NCBI RefSeq assembly: GCF_003402535.2
Contig: NZ_AP025171.1
Span: 2,790,001-2,854,000, forward strand
DNA from: Cupriavidus sp. P-10
Lineage (GTDB): Bacteria > Pseudomonadota > Gammaproteobacteria > Burkholderiales > Burkholderiaceae
Direction of reading: 5' to 3'
DNA length: 64,000 nucleotides
The position numbers and the translations under genes are program-made. How positions within the stretch are numbered: position 1 is the stretch's first letter; each line of letters begins with the position of its first letter. The notes beneath the pieces were generated by a model that was given only the letters and a program-made list of their open reading frames with translations, made no database searches and was not told where the DNA came from. Shown in pieces: positions 53,734 to 62,681 of the stretch.

Positions 53734-53759
53734 CCCCTCGCCCGCTTGCGGGAGAGGGG
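53734..53759. repeat. REP-like hairpin, variant stem CCCCTCGCCCGC
   Basis: Matches the stems at 8443 and 15131 with one mismatch, between convergent genes (DJ-1-like and penicillin acylase). Confidence 0.75.
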
Positions 53760-53824
53760 TGCGTTTGCCTGGGGTGGTAGCTTGCGGCGGACGGCCCAGC
53801 TTGCGATACCCCGGTTGAAGGTTC

Positions 53825-56263
53825 TTACTGCGGCACCAGCTCCAGCCTCTCCTTGCTCGCCTTCTCCACCGCCTTGCGCGTATAGACCAGCGGGAAATAC
53901 TCCCCCTTGGCCCATAGCGGCGCCAGGTCGCGGTAGTGCGAGCTGGCCGGATTCCCCGACTGCCCCGGCGTGTTGATCACGCGCGAGCCATCCCAGTTGC
54001 CGACATCCAGCACCATGCGGAACGACGCCCCGGCGGTCAGCCGGAAATCGCTGTTGCGGTAGCTGGTGTTCATCGGCGTGAAGGCCGAGCCGCCGATCGG
54101 CCCGGCGTTGACGTTGAACTGCTGCCGCTCGGCATCGCTCAGGATCGGGTCCATCGGGTGCGCGAACACCGCGGTGTGCAGCTTGCCCCATTGCCAGCCG
54201 CGCGGGTCCGGGCCGAGCTTGCCTTCCACCTCCGCCATCGCGGCCTTCAGCGATTCAAGCATCACCGCGTTGCGCCGCGCCACCGGCATCCACGGATCGG
54301 GCTGCTCCAGCACCGCGACCACGCGCGCCGCATCGCCGGCGCCGACCAGCCGGGCAGCATCGGCGGGCAATGCCGCGCGCACCACTGCCTGGCGCAGGTG
54401 CTTGCTGAACCAGACCTCGAACAGCGCCGCCGCGGCGCTGTCGGCGCGTTCATTGCCGTCCCAGCCGCGCAGCAGGTCGAGCCCGCGCGCCAGTTGCGCG
54501 TCGTCGCTGCGCACGTCCTTCAGCAGCGCCACCACGCGCTGTGCCGGCAGCGACACCGTATCGTTCTGCCACGCCATCGAGTCCTGCACCGAGCTGCGCG
54601 GATTGGCGCCCACTACAGCCTTCAGGCGCCGCGCGCGCGAGCTGTCGCTCCATTCGTAGCCGACGCCCAGCTTTGCCGCCGGATGCTCGGGCGGGATGTT
54701 GTTCTCGTTGGCGGTGACGATATAGCCCGGCGTCGGGTTGTAGGCCCACGGCAGCTCGTCCATGTTGCGGTAGCCGGCCCATTCATAGCGGCCGTCGCCC
54801 GGCACCGGCGTCAGCCCGTCCCAGTTGGGGCGCTTGACGGTCAGGCCGCCGGGAATCCAGCCGATATTGCCGCCGGTATCGGCATAGACCTGGTTTTCGC
54901 CGGGCGCGCCCCAGCGGTTCATGGCGGCGCGGAACTGGTCCCAGTTGCGCGCGCGCATGTAGTCCATCGAGCCGAAGTACGGCGCCATGCCGTAGTCGAG
55001 CCACGCTGCGCGCAGCACCCAGGCGCGCGCGGCGTCGGCGTGCAGCACCGGGCCGTGGCGGGTGAAGTCGACGGTGACCTTGCGCGGCGCGGGCTCGCCC
55101 TTGACGACGATCTCCTCGGTGACGGTCTCCATCGGCTCCCAGCGGCCCTTGTACTTGTATTCGCGCGGGTTCGCCGGGTTCAGCTCGTAGCCGTAGAGGT
55201 CTTCCTGGTCCATGTAGAAGCGCGTCAGGCCGAACGCGATGGTGCCGTTATGCCCGATCGAGATGCCCGGCAGGAACGGTTCGCCCGCGCCGATCACCGA
55301 CATGCCGGGCGCGTTCAGGTGGCTGATGTAGCGCAGGCTGGGCGCGCCGTGCGAGCGGTGCGGGTCGTTGGCCAGGATCGGCCGGCCGGTGGTGGTGCGC
55401 TTGCCGCCGATGACCCAGTTGTTGGAGCCGAGGCTGCGGCCGGTGTCGCTGCTGGGGTCGACCAGTGCATAGAGCTGGTCGAGCGGGATGCTGGCGGATT
55501 GCGCGCCGCTCCACGCGTCCTTGGGGAAGCGCGCGGCGGCGGTGGCCAGTTCATAGGCGCGGCGCAGTTCGGCGGCCGGCACCGTGCAGGGATCGAGGCC
55601 GGCGCTGAGCCTGGGTTCGACCGGCGGATCGAGTTCGCGCCGGATCCAGTCGGCGCGGACGGCATCGGCCCTGGCCTGGCAGAAGAGCTGGGCCCGCTCG
55701 ATCTCGCCGGTGAAGTTCAGCGTCAGGCCGTGGTGGCGGATGCGCACGATGTCCTCGGCCTGCCAGCGCGCGGGCTTGTAGCCGAGCTTGCGGAACTCGG
55801 GCGGCAGCAGTTCCGGCTTCTGCTCGGTCAGCGCCACGTAGGCATTCACGCCGGCGACGAAGGCCTCGGCCACGCGCTTGGCGTCGGAGCCGTAGGCCAG
55901 CCATTCGCGGTACATGTCGCCGCGGAACAGCACCGCGCGCGCCATGCGGTCGCCGTCGGCGTAGGCGGGGCCGAAGTCCTTCGCCATCTCGCCGAGGCCG
56001 CGCTTGCGCCAGAGGTCGATCTGCCACAGGCGGTCGCGCGCCGCCATGAAACCCTGCACGTGGAAGGCGTCGTAGAGCGTGCCGGCGTAGATATGCGGCA
56101 CGCCCCAGCGGTCGACCAGCACGGTCGCGGGCTTCTCCAGGCCGGGAACGGCCAGGCGGTCGGCGCGCGCGGGTGCCTCGGCCATGGCGGCGGGGATGGT
56201 GGTGGCAACGGTGGTGGCAACCAAAGCCAGCGCAGCGGCAAGGCGGCGGGGGGTGCGTCGCAT
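53825..56263 (-). CDS. Penicillin acylase-family Ntn hydrolase
   Basis: This 812-residue periplasmic precursor has a signal peptide (to about AMAEA). It has an alpha-chain-like first part, then the autocatalytic site with the new N-terminal Ser at Ser280 in LGSNNW, and a long beta chain. The family cuts amide bonds of penicillins, acyl-homoserine lactones or similar amides. The start at 56263 follows GAGGAGA. No other quorum-quenching genes are near. Confidence 0.9.
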   Translation of the reverse strand: MRRTPRRLAAALALVATTVATTIPAAMAEAPARADRLAVPGLEKPATVLVDRWGVPHIYAGTLYDAFHVQGFMAARDRLWQIDLWRKRGLGEMAKDFGPAYADGDRMARAVLFRGDMYREWLAYGSDAKRVAEAFVAGVNAYVALTEQKPELLPPEFRKLGYKPARWQAEDIVRIRHHGLTLNFTGEIERAQLFCQARADAVRADWIRRELDPPVEPRLSAGLDPCTVPAAELRRAYELATAAARFPKDAWSGAQSASIPLDQLYALVDPSSDTGRSLGSNNWVIGGKRTTTGRPILANDPHRSHGAPSLRYISHLNAPGMSVIGAGEPFLPGISIGHNGTIAFGLTRFYMDQEDLYGYELNPANPREYKYKGRWEPMETVTEEIVVKGEPAPRKVTVDFTRHGPVLHADAARAWVLRAAWLDYGMAPYFGSMDYMRARNWDQFRAAMNRWGAPGENQVYADTGGNIGWIPGGLTVKRPNWDGLTPVPGDGRYEWAGYRNMDELPWAYNPTPGYIVTANENNIPPEHPAAKLGVGYEWSDSSRARRLKAVVGANPRSSVQDSMAWQNDTVSLPAQRVVALLKDVRSDDAQLARGLDLLRGWDGNERADSAAAALFEVWFSKHLRQAVVRAALPADAARLVGAGDAARVVAVLEQPDPWMPVARRNAVMLESLKAAMAEVEGKLGPDPRGWQWGKLHTAVFAHPMDPILSDAERQQFNVNAGPIGGSAFTPMNTSYRNSDFRLTAGASFRMVLDVGNWDGSRVINTPGQSGNPASSHYRDLAPLWAKGEYFPLVYTRKAVEKASKERLELVPQ

Positions 56264-56389
56264 CAGGTCTCCTCGGTTTTGTATTGGCTGCAAATGCTTT
56301 GCAGTCCACACCGAAGATAGTGCATGCGCGGCCTGGGCGCGAGTGGGTAAAGGAAGGCGCGGCCGATCTCCGCACGGCGATTGGAGTAA

Positions 56390-57988
56390 TCAGTAGACGT
56401 CGCGCCGGTAGCGGCCGTCGTCGGCAAGCTGGCGCAGCGCGGATTCGCCGAGGATTTCCGTGAGCGCTTCGTTGACCCCGCCGGCCATGCCTTGCAGGCT
56501 GCCGCAGACATAGATCGCCGCGCCATCCTCTACCCACTCGCGCACCAGCGGCGCCTGCGCGCGCAGCGCGTCCTGCACGTAGCGCGGCGTGCCGCCGTCG
56601 CGCGACCAGGCATGGTCGACGTGCTGCAGCGTGCCGTCGGCCTGCCAGGCGGCCAGTTCGTCGGCAAAGAAAGCGTCATGCCGGGCCGAGCGCTCGCCGA
56701 ACAGCAGCCAGTTGCGGCGCCGTCCCGCCACGGCGCGTGCCTTCAGGTGCGCGCGCAGGCCGGCCAGTCCGGTGCCGTTGCCGACCAGGATCAGCGGCCG
56801 GTCGTCGGCGGGCGGGTGGAAGCTGCGGTTGGTGCGGATGCGCAATGCAATATGCGCGCCCACGGCCGCATGCCCGGTCAGCCAGCCGGAGGCCAGCCCG
56901 AGCCGGCCGTCATCGCGGCGCGCCTGCCGCACCAGCAGGTCGAGGCGGCCGTCCTGCGGCAGCGAAGCGATCGAATACTCGCGGTGCGGCAGCGGCGACA
57001 GCGCATCGACCAGTTGCTGGGCCGGCACGCCCTGCATCGCGGCAAAGTGGGCATCGGGCAGCGGCATGCGCGTGGCCAGCGCTTCGGCCAGGGTCAGGTC
57101 GCGGGCGTCGCAGCGCACCGCAGTGGCGCCATCCAGCGCGAGCCGGGCCAGCAGCTGCGCGACCTCGGCCGGTGCATGGCACGGGCCGACCTCGGCGATG
57201 TCGCCCGGCTGCCAGTCGAGCGCATCGCGGTCGCGCGGCTCCAGTACCAGATGGAACGCCGGCGCGCCCTGGCTGCCGGGATTCAGGTGCCGGCGCTGCG
57301 CCAGCACCCAGTCGCCGTAGCGCGGGCGCTCCCAGTCGGCGATCTCCGCGCCGCCGCTCAGCGCCGACAGATGGTTCTGCCAGTGGCGCAGTGCGCCGGC
57401 ATCGCCGTTGTCGACCTCGATCAGGTCGAACAGCGGCTGCGCGCGATGGCGCTGCAGCCAGTGATCGAGCGCATGGCCAAAGGCGCAGAAGCGCGCATAG
57501 CTGCTGTCGCCGAGCGCCAGGATGCCGTAGCGCAGCTCGCGCAGGCCATCCGCGCCGCCGGCCAGCAGCCGCCGCGCGAAGCCCGACGCGCTGTCGGGCG
57601 CGTCGCCCTCGCCGGTGGTGCTGACCACGAACAGCGCCTGCCGGCACGCGGCCAGCCGGCCGGCGTCGACCTCGGCCAGCGACAGCAATTGCACCGGCAT
57701 GCCGGCGCCCTGCAGCGCGGTCGCGGTCTGCAGCGCCAGCTGCTCGGCAAACCCGGTCTGGCTGGCATAGGCGACCAGCGTGGCGCCGTCCGTGGTACTT
57801 GCCAATGCCGCCGCGCGCGCGCGCCGCTGGCGGTGGTGCGCCAGCACCGTGCCGCAGAAACCGGCATAGGCGGCCACCACGCCGGCGGCGATGGCGCTGC
57901 GCGAGGGCCCCAGCGCCGACAGCGCCACGCCGCCGGCCAGGGCCAGCCAGCTGGCGCCGGCAAAGGGTGAAAGGATGGAGCGGCTCAT
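56390..57988 (-). CDS. Membrane-anchored flavodoxin-FNR reductase (sulfite-reductase flavoprotein-like)
   Basis: The 532-residue product has an N-terminal hydrophobic segment (LALAGGVALSALGPS and further), then a flavodoxin domain (about 55-195; YASQTGFAEQLA is the FMN loop, STTGEGDAPDS) and a ferredoxin-NADP reductase domain (REYSIASLPQ for FAD, GNGTGLAGLRAH for NADP, C-terminal Tyr after RRDV). It would pass electrons from NADPH to a membrane partner. It is the last gene of the PepSY-DUF2271-DUF4198-ApbE operon; its ATG overlaps the ApbE stop (ATGA). Confidence 0.88.
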   Translation of the reverse strand: MSRSILSPFAGASWLALAGGVALSALGPSRSAIAAGVVAAYAGFCGTVLAHHRQRRARAAALASTTDGATLVAYASQTGFAEQLALQTATALQGAGMPVQLLSLAEVDAGRLAACRQALFVVSTTGEGDAPDSASGFARRLLAGGADGLRELRYGILALGDSSYARFCAFGHALDHWLQRHRAQPLFDLIEVDNGDAGALRHWQNHLSALSGGAEIADWERPRYGDWVLAQRRHLNPGSQGAPAFHLVLEPRDRDALDWQPGDIAEVGPCHAPAEVAQLLARLALDGATAVRCDARDLTLAEALATRMPLPDAHFAAMQGVPAQQLVDALSPLPHREYSIASLPQDGRLDLLVRQARRDDGRLGLASGWLTGHAAVGAHIALRIRTNRSFHPPADDRPLILVGNGTGLAGLRAHLKARAVAGRRRNWLLFGERSARHDAFFADELAAWQADGTLQHVDHAWSRDGGTPRYVQDALRAQAPLVREWVEDGAAIYVCGSLQGMAGGVNEALTEILGESALRQLADDGRYRRDVY

Positions 57989-59004
57989 GCCAGCATCGCG
58001 GCAAAAGCCGGGGAAAGATGTTCGTCGAAGCCGCCCGGCGTGCGCACCAGGAAGCGCGCGGCAATGCCGTGGCGGCGCGCGTGCGCCATGCCGGCTTGCG
58101 GGCCGAGCACGGTCAGCGCGGTGGACAGCGCATCGGCCAGCATGCACTGCGGGTGGATCACCGTGACCGAAGCCAGTGCGTGGCTGGCCGGGTAGCCGGT
58201 GCGCGGGTCGATGGTATGGGCATAGCGCCGCCCGTCGCTGTCGAAGTAGCGGCGGTAGTCGCCCGAGGTGGCCACGGACAGGCCGTGCAGCGCCACCAGG
58301 GTCTGCCCGGCCTGTTTTTCCTGTCCGTCGCTGCCGAGGCCTGGCGGCGCTTCCAGTGCGACCCACCACGGCATGCCGTCAGGCTTGACGCCATGGCCGC
58401 GCAGTTCGCCGCCGACCTCGGTCAGGTGGTGTGCCAGGCCCTGTGCATCGAGGTAGCGCGCCACCGCGTCAACGGCAAAGCCCTTGGCGATGGCGCAAAA
58501 GTCCAGCGACACGCCGCCGGGCTGGCGTGCGCGCCTTGCATCGGCATCGAGTTCGATGCGCGACCAGCCGCAGCGGCCGCGTGCCGCCTGCACGGCATCG
58601 GGCGATGGCGGCGCGCTGCGCCGCGGTGCCGGGCCGAAGCCCCACAGGTCGACCAGCGGCCCCGCGCTCGGGTCATAAGCACCGCCGCTCTCGCGCGCCA
58701 CCTGCAGCGCGCATTGCAGGACAGCAAAGCAATCTGGCGGCAGGTCTTGCCAGCTGCCCGGCGCGGCGCGGTTAAAGCGGCTGATATCGGAGTCCGCTTC
58801 CCAGTTGCTCATCTGCGCTATCACGCCGTCGAGCACGGCGACGATGCCCGCGCCGACGGCATCGGCATCCGCCCCGGGCGGCAGCAGGGCCACGACCGAC
58901 CAGGTCGTGCCCATGCTCGCGCCGCCCCAGCGGTGCTGCCGGGCATCTTGCGCGGGCGGCACCGGGGGCGCTTGCAGCGCGACAGGGACCAGGATGCGGT
59001 TCAA
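57985..59004 (-). CDS. apbE: ApbE-type FAD:protein FMN transferase
   Basis: This 339-residue enzyme carries the conserved MGTTWS motif and the downstream DPSAGPLVDLWGFG, DFCAIAKGFAVD and DPRTGYP motifs. It attaches FMN to Thr/Ser of an exported protein; the DUF2271 protein nearby carries a matching SGAT motif. The start appears to be TTG at 59004; no ATG fits. A cleavable signal peptide is not obvious, which is odd for an ApbE thought to act outside. Confidence 0.9.
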   Translation of the reverse strand: MNRILVPVALQAPPVPPAQDARQHRWGGASMGTTWSVVALLPPGADADAVGAGIVAVLDGVIAQMSNWEADSDISRFNRAAPGSWQDLPPDCFAVLQCALQVARESGGAYDPSAGPLVDLWGFGPAPRRSAPPSPDAVQAARGRCGWSRIELDADARRARQPGGVSLDFCAIAKGFAVDAVARYLDAQGLAHHLTEVGGELRGHGVKPDGMPWWVALEAPPGLGSDGQEKQAGQTLVALHGLSVATSGDYRRYFDSDGRRYAHTIDPRTGYPASHALASVTVIHPQCMLADALSTALTVLGPQAGMAHARRHGIAARFLVRTPGGFDEHLSPAFAAMLA

Positions 59005-59017
59005 CGCGGCGAAATGC

Positions 59018-59872
59018 TTATTGCGGCAGCACTTCCACCGTCACCGCGTAGGTGGCGCGGCGCGACTTGGCCTGCTTGAAGCTGGCCTTGTCGTCGCGGA
59101 CCTCGGCTTCCATCCAGTACATGCCCGGCGCCGGCCACTTGACGCTGAACTTGCCGTCGGCGTCGGTGGTGGCGCTGAACTCCTGCAGCTTGTCGCGGTA
59201 GCGGATGCCGCCCGGCACCACCTCGACCTTCAGGTTGGCGGCGGGCTTGCCGTCGAGCAGCAGGCGGAAGCTGGCGGTGTCGCCGGCGACCAGGTCATTC
59301 GGGTGCGTGATCGGCGCCAGTTCCAGGCCGCGGCCGGTGGTGCGCAGGCCCTTGTCGCTGGGCTTGCCGGCGGTGATGAAGGACTCCACGCGGCCTTCGG
59401 CCTGCGTGACCGTCAGCTCCTGCGCATTGGCCGGGACTTCCTTCGCGAAGTTCTCGGCCGACCCGCGCCAGCGCTTGGCCTGGCCATCGACCTTGTAGCT
59501 GGCAAACAGGCCCTGGTTGACCACCGCCACGCGGTACGTGCCCGGCTGCGTCAGGTGCAGGTCGAAGGTGCTGCGGTACTTGCCGGTGGCGGCGTTCTCG
59601 GCCTTGACGGCGCTGCCGTCGGGGGCGGTCACCTGCAGGTTGTCCAGGCGCAGCGGCACGTGCTCGAAGTAGAACAGGTCGTTGGAGACGGCGGCGTCAA
59701 CGGTCACCCACGGGTCATTGCCCGACAGCACGGTGGCCGACGGCAGCAGCCACTGGCGGTGCGCGTGCGCGGCCAGCGGCGCCAGCGCGGCGAGGGCGAG
59801 CACGGCCACGCGGATGGCCATGCGGGAACGGGTGGGGGACACGATGGCAGACAGGATGGCGGTAGGTTTCAT
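59018..59872 (-). CDS. DUF4198 exported protein
   Basis: This 284-residue protein has a signal peptide ending near AAHA, so the mature protein begins with a His and reads HRQWLLPSA. DUF4198 proteins start with this conserved His-containing segment and often bind metal or sit beside nickel, copper or iron genes. The C-terminal half is beta-rich with ADGKFSVKWPAPGMYWMEAE. In this operon it is a likely extracytoplasmic redox or metal partner. No flavinylation motif was seen in it. Confidence 0.85.
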   Translation of the reverse strand: MKPTAILSAIVSPTRSRMAIRVAVLALAALAPLAAHAHRQWLLPSATVLSGNDPWVTVDAAVSNDLFYFEHVPLRLDNLQVTAPDGSAVKAENAATGKYRSTFDLHLTQPGTYRVAVVNQGLFASYKVDGQAKRWRGSAENFAKEVPANAQELTVTQAEGRVESFITAGKPSDKGLRTTGRGLELAPITHPNDLVAGDTASFRLLLDGKPAANLKVEVVPGGIRYRDKLQEFSATTDADGKFSVKWPAPGMYWMEAEVRDDKASFKQAKSRRATYAVTVEVLPQ

Positions 59873-59891
59873 CGTCAGGCTCCGGGAAGGA

Positions 59892-60416
59892 TTACGGCTT
59901 CAGGTCGACGGTGACACCGCCGAGTTCGTGGTCGCCCTTGGCGCGGGCGGTCTGTGCGGCTTGCGGCGGCCAGGTGAACGGCACGCGCACCAGTTCGCGC
60001 CCGCCGACTTCGCGCGCGGCTTCGACCACCAGCTGGTAGTCGCCCGCCGGCAGCTTGCCCAGCGGATTCTTGCCATCGCGGAAGCTGACCGTGTGCTCGC
60101 CCGGCGCGCGGGTCGCGCCCGAGATGCCGTCGGCCGGCATGTTCAGGTCGCGGCCGGCCTTGCGCCACCACTGGCGCATGTCCTTGAGCCACTTGGTGCC
60201 CTCGTTTTCCTTGAGCTTGCCGTCGTACCAGACCGCCAGGGTCTGCACCGGGCTCTGGTCGGCGCGCTCGACCCACATCGCCACGTAGGGCTTGTGGTAC
60301 TCGGCCACGCTGAGGCGCGGGATTTCCACCTTGACGTTCAGGTCGGCGGCCAGCGCGGGACCCGCGAACGGGACCGTGGCCATGCCGGTCAGGGTGACGG
60401 AGAGCAGTCGGCGCAT
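59892..60416 (-). CDS. DUF2271 exported protein with flavinylation motif
   Basis: This 174-residue protein has a signal peptide ending near ALAAD. The segment DGISGATRAPG (residues 96-106) matches the ApbE target motif DxxSGAT, with Thr102 as the predicted FMN site. It is a probable substrate for the ApbE encoded downstream and would carry electrons in the periplasm. The start at 60416 follows the PepSY-type gene by 88 bp. Confidence 0.88.
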   Translation of the reverse strand: MRRLLSVTLTGMATVPFAGPALAADLNVKVEIPRLSVAEYHKPYVAMWVERADQSPVQTLAVWYDGKLKENEGTKWLKDMRQWWRKAGRDLNMPADGISGATRAPGEHTVSFRDGKNPLGKLPAGDYQLVVEAAREVGGRELVRVPFTWPPQAAQTARAKGDHELGGVTVDLKP

Positions 60417-60489
60417 ATTCGGAGAAACCTCGTCAGTGAGATGCAGCAGGAAAAAGGCAAATGGGGTTGGGTTGCCGGCGGGTCCGGTG

Positions 60490-60511
60490 ATGCTCAGTGA
60501 ATGCTCAGTGA
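60490..60511 (-). repeat. Tandem 11-bp duplication spanning the PepSY-gene stop codon
   Basis: CATTCACTGAG occurs twice on the minus strand; the first copy holds His-stop (CAC TGA at 60505-60510) of the PepSY-type gene. Confidence 0.9.
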
Positions 60512-61161
60512 ATGAACAACACCGCCAGCAGCAGCGGCACCACCAGCCCCAGGCCGACCAGCGGCCACGTCGCCAGGCGCCCGCCCGCATGCAGCTTGAG
60601 CAGGAACAGGCCGGTAATGCTGAAGACCAGGCAGGCGAACGCGAACACATCCAGGAACAGACTCCATGCCTGGCCGGTGTTGCGGCCCTTGTGCAGGTCG
60701 TTCAGGTAGGAGATCGCGCCGCGCGTGGTTTTCTCGTACTGGGCTTCGCCGCTGTCGAGCTCAAGGCTGACCCAGGCATCGCCGCCCGGGCGCGGCAGCG
60801 CCACGTAGATTTCATCGGCCGACCATTCGGCCTCGCGCCCGTTGGCATCGACATCGAGCGCCTGTGCCAGCCATGCGGCCAGCGCTTCAGGCACCGGCGC
60901 CTTGCGATCGCGTGACTTGCCTTCGCCGGCGGGCTCCTGCGCGCGCAGCGCGTCGAGCAGCGCGGCGGGCGCGGTGGCGTGGCGCGTCTCGACCGCCGGC
61001 TTCGCCTCGATCTGCGACGCATGGTTGAGCGTGAAGCCGGTCACGGCGAACAGCATCATCCCGATCAGGCAGATCGCGGAACTGATCCAGTGCCACTGGT
61101 GGAGATGCTTGAGCCAGAACGCGCGGCGCTGCTGGCCGGAAGCTGGCTGGGATTCGGTCAT
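60505..61161 (-). CDS. PepSY-associated membrane protein
   Basis: This 218-residue protein has about three helices: one near residues 25-47 (AICLIGMMLFAVTGFTLNHA) and two at the C-terminus (LDVFAFACLVFSITGLFLL; LVGLGLVVPLLLAVLF). A conserved HLHQWHW and a periplasmic Asp/Glu-rich loop lie between. PepSY_TM proteins of this kind carry electrons across the inner membrane, often with heme, in iron-reduction or flavinylation loci. It is first in the operon. Fur-like sites lie 110-160 bp upstream. Confidence 0.88.
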   Translation of the reverse strand: MTESQPASGQQRRAFWLKHLHQWHWISSAICLIGMMLFAVTGFTLNHASQIEAKPAVETRHATAPAALLDALRAQEPAGEGKSRDRKAPVPEALAAWLAQALDVDANGREAEWSADEIYVALPRPGGDAWVSLELDSGEAQYEKTTRGAISYLNDLHKGRNTGQAWSLFLDVFAFACLVFSITGLFLLKLHAGGRLATWPLVGLGLVVPLLLAVLFIH

Positions 61162-61267
61162 TGCGGTGGTAAGCGGGTGGCTCCGGCGGAGCCGGCGGCC
61201 GGCCCTGCGCTGGGATCCTTGGAAGCTGGAGCGCCGCCTCGCGCACGTAACGCTGAGGTTGTGCCAT

Positions 61268-61283
61268 TGTCATCACAATGACA
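61268..61283. promoter_or_regulatory. Inverted repeat TGTCAT-N4-ATGACA
   Basis: A perfect 6-bp dyad about 105-120 bp upstream of the PepSY-type start. Its distance from the iron-type site at 61299 suggests two regulators or a promoter between them. Confidence 0.5.
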
Positions 61284-61298
61284 GACGCCGCAGAGAAG

Positions 61299-61322
61299 GA
61301 TAATCGTTCGCATTTGAATGCG
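61299..61322. promoter_or_regulatory. Fur-like site: GATAAT plus CGCATT-TG-AATGCG
   Basis: GATAAT (61299-61304) precedes a perfect 14-bp dyad CGCATT-TG-AATGCG (61309-61322). The GCATT/AATGC half-sites match those of the Fur box at 44291. It lies upstream of the PepSY operon (minus strand) and past the chrA stop. Iron control of the flavinylation operon is therefore likely. Confidence 0.6.
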
Positions 61323-61457
61323 CAAACGGTTCCGCGACGCGGCAGGTTACGACGCATTACAAGGGTCAAGCTGGCGCGTGCCGAGGTCTCCCGCAGGCCC
61401 GGCAGCAGCCGCCCCTACGGCGACAATTGCAGCGGCTATTGCAGCGGTGCTGCGGCG

Positions 61458-62681
61458 TTACAGCCACATGCCCGCCGCCCACCCCACCACGCCGCTGGCG
61501 AGTACCACCAGCCATGGCGGCAGCTTCCACGCCATCAGCGCCACCAGCGCCAGCGCGACCAGCACGATGTCGAGCGGCCCGCGCACCGCGCCGACCCACA
61601 CCGGCTGCCACAGCGCCGCCAGCAGCAGCCCAACCACGCCCGCATTGACGCCGGCCAGCGCCGCCTGTGCCCGGCGGTTACGGCGCAGGCTTTCCCAGTA
61701 AGGCAGCGTGCCGAGCACCATCAGCGCGCCGGGCAGGAAGATCGCCACCGTGCACAGCAGCCCGCCAGCCCAGCCGGAAGGCGGCATCTGCGACGAAGCG
61801 CCCAGGAAGGCTGCAAATGTAAACAGCGGACCGGGCATGGCCTGCGCCACGCCATAGCCTGCCAGGAAGGTTTCCTTGCCGACCCAGCCGGGCGCCACCA
61901 CTTCGGCGTCCAGCAGCGGCAGCACCACGTGTCCCCCGCCGAAGACCAGCGCGCCGGCGCGGTAGAAGGCGTCGAACAGGCCCGCGGCCGGATCGGCGCT
62001 CAGCTGCGCCAGCACCGGCAGGCCCGCCAGCAGCAAGGCGAAGGCTGCCAGCAGCAACGCGCCGGCCCGATGACCCATCGGCAGCCCGAGTGGCTCATGC
62101 GCGCCGGCCAGCGCCGGCCGCAGCAGCGCCGCGCCCGCCAGCGCCGCAACGGTCATCACCGCCACCTGTGTCCATGGCCCCGGCAGCGCAAGCACCGCAA
62201 CGGTGGCCAGCAACATGATGGCAATGCGCAGCGCGCCCCGGCACAGGGTGCGCGCCATGCCCCACACCGCCTGCGCCACCACGGCCACCGCCACCAGCTT
62301 GAGCCCGTGCAGCACGCCTGGCGCGGCGGCCATGCCGTAGTGCGAGACGCCCAGCGCGAACAGGATCATCAGCACCGCCGACGGCAGCGTGAAGCCCAGC
62401 CATGCCGCCAGCGCGCCGGCATAGCCCGCGCGCGACAGCCCCAGCGCGATCCCGGTCTGGCTGCTGGCCGGGCCGGGCAGGCACTGGCACAGCGCGACCA
62501 CATCGGCATACGCGGCTTCGCTCAGCCACTGGCGGCGCCGCACCAGCTCGTCGCGGAAGAACGCCAGGTGCGCGACCGGACCGCCGAACGACGTCAGGCC
62601 GAGGCGCAGGAACACCAGGAACACGGCAAGCGGCCCGTCATGGCGGTGGGTGTTTTCGGACGGGCTGGGCAAGGTGGCCAT
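61458..62681 (-). CDS. chrA: Chromate transporter, ChrA family
   Basis: This 407-residue long-chain CHR protein has two homologous halves (FLRLGLTSFGGPVAHLAFF; FYRAGALVFGGGHVVLPLL), each with about five helices. The family exports chromate or takes up sulfate-like anions. The gene stands alone without chrB or chrC, so a chromate role is likely but not proved. Confidence 0.93.
   Translation of the reverse strand: MATLPSPSENTHRHDGPLAVFLVFLRLGLTSFGGPVAHLAFFRDELVRRRQWLSEAAYADVVALCQCLPGPASSQTGIALGLSRAGYAGALAAWLGFTLPSAVLMILFALGVSHYGMAAAPGVLHGLKLVAVAVVAQAVWGMARTLCRGALRIAIMLLATVAVLALPGPWTQVAVMTVAALAGAALLRPALAGAHEPLGLPMGHRAGALLLAAFALLLAGLPVLAQLSADPAAGLFDAFYRAGALVFGGGHVVLPLLDAEVVAPGWVGKETFLAGYGVAQAMPGPLFTFAAFLGASSQMPPSGWAGGLLCTVAIFLPGALMVLGTLPYWESLRRNRRAQAALAGVNAGVVGLLLAALWQPVWVGAVRGPLDIVLVALALVALMAWKLPPWLVVLASGVVGWAAGMWL

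Noticed and set aside
53936..56320. 794-residue plus-strand frame over the penicillin acylase
   Set aside because: Antisense shadow of a well-supported Ntn hydrolase.
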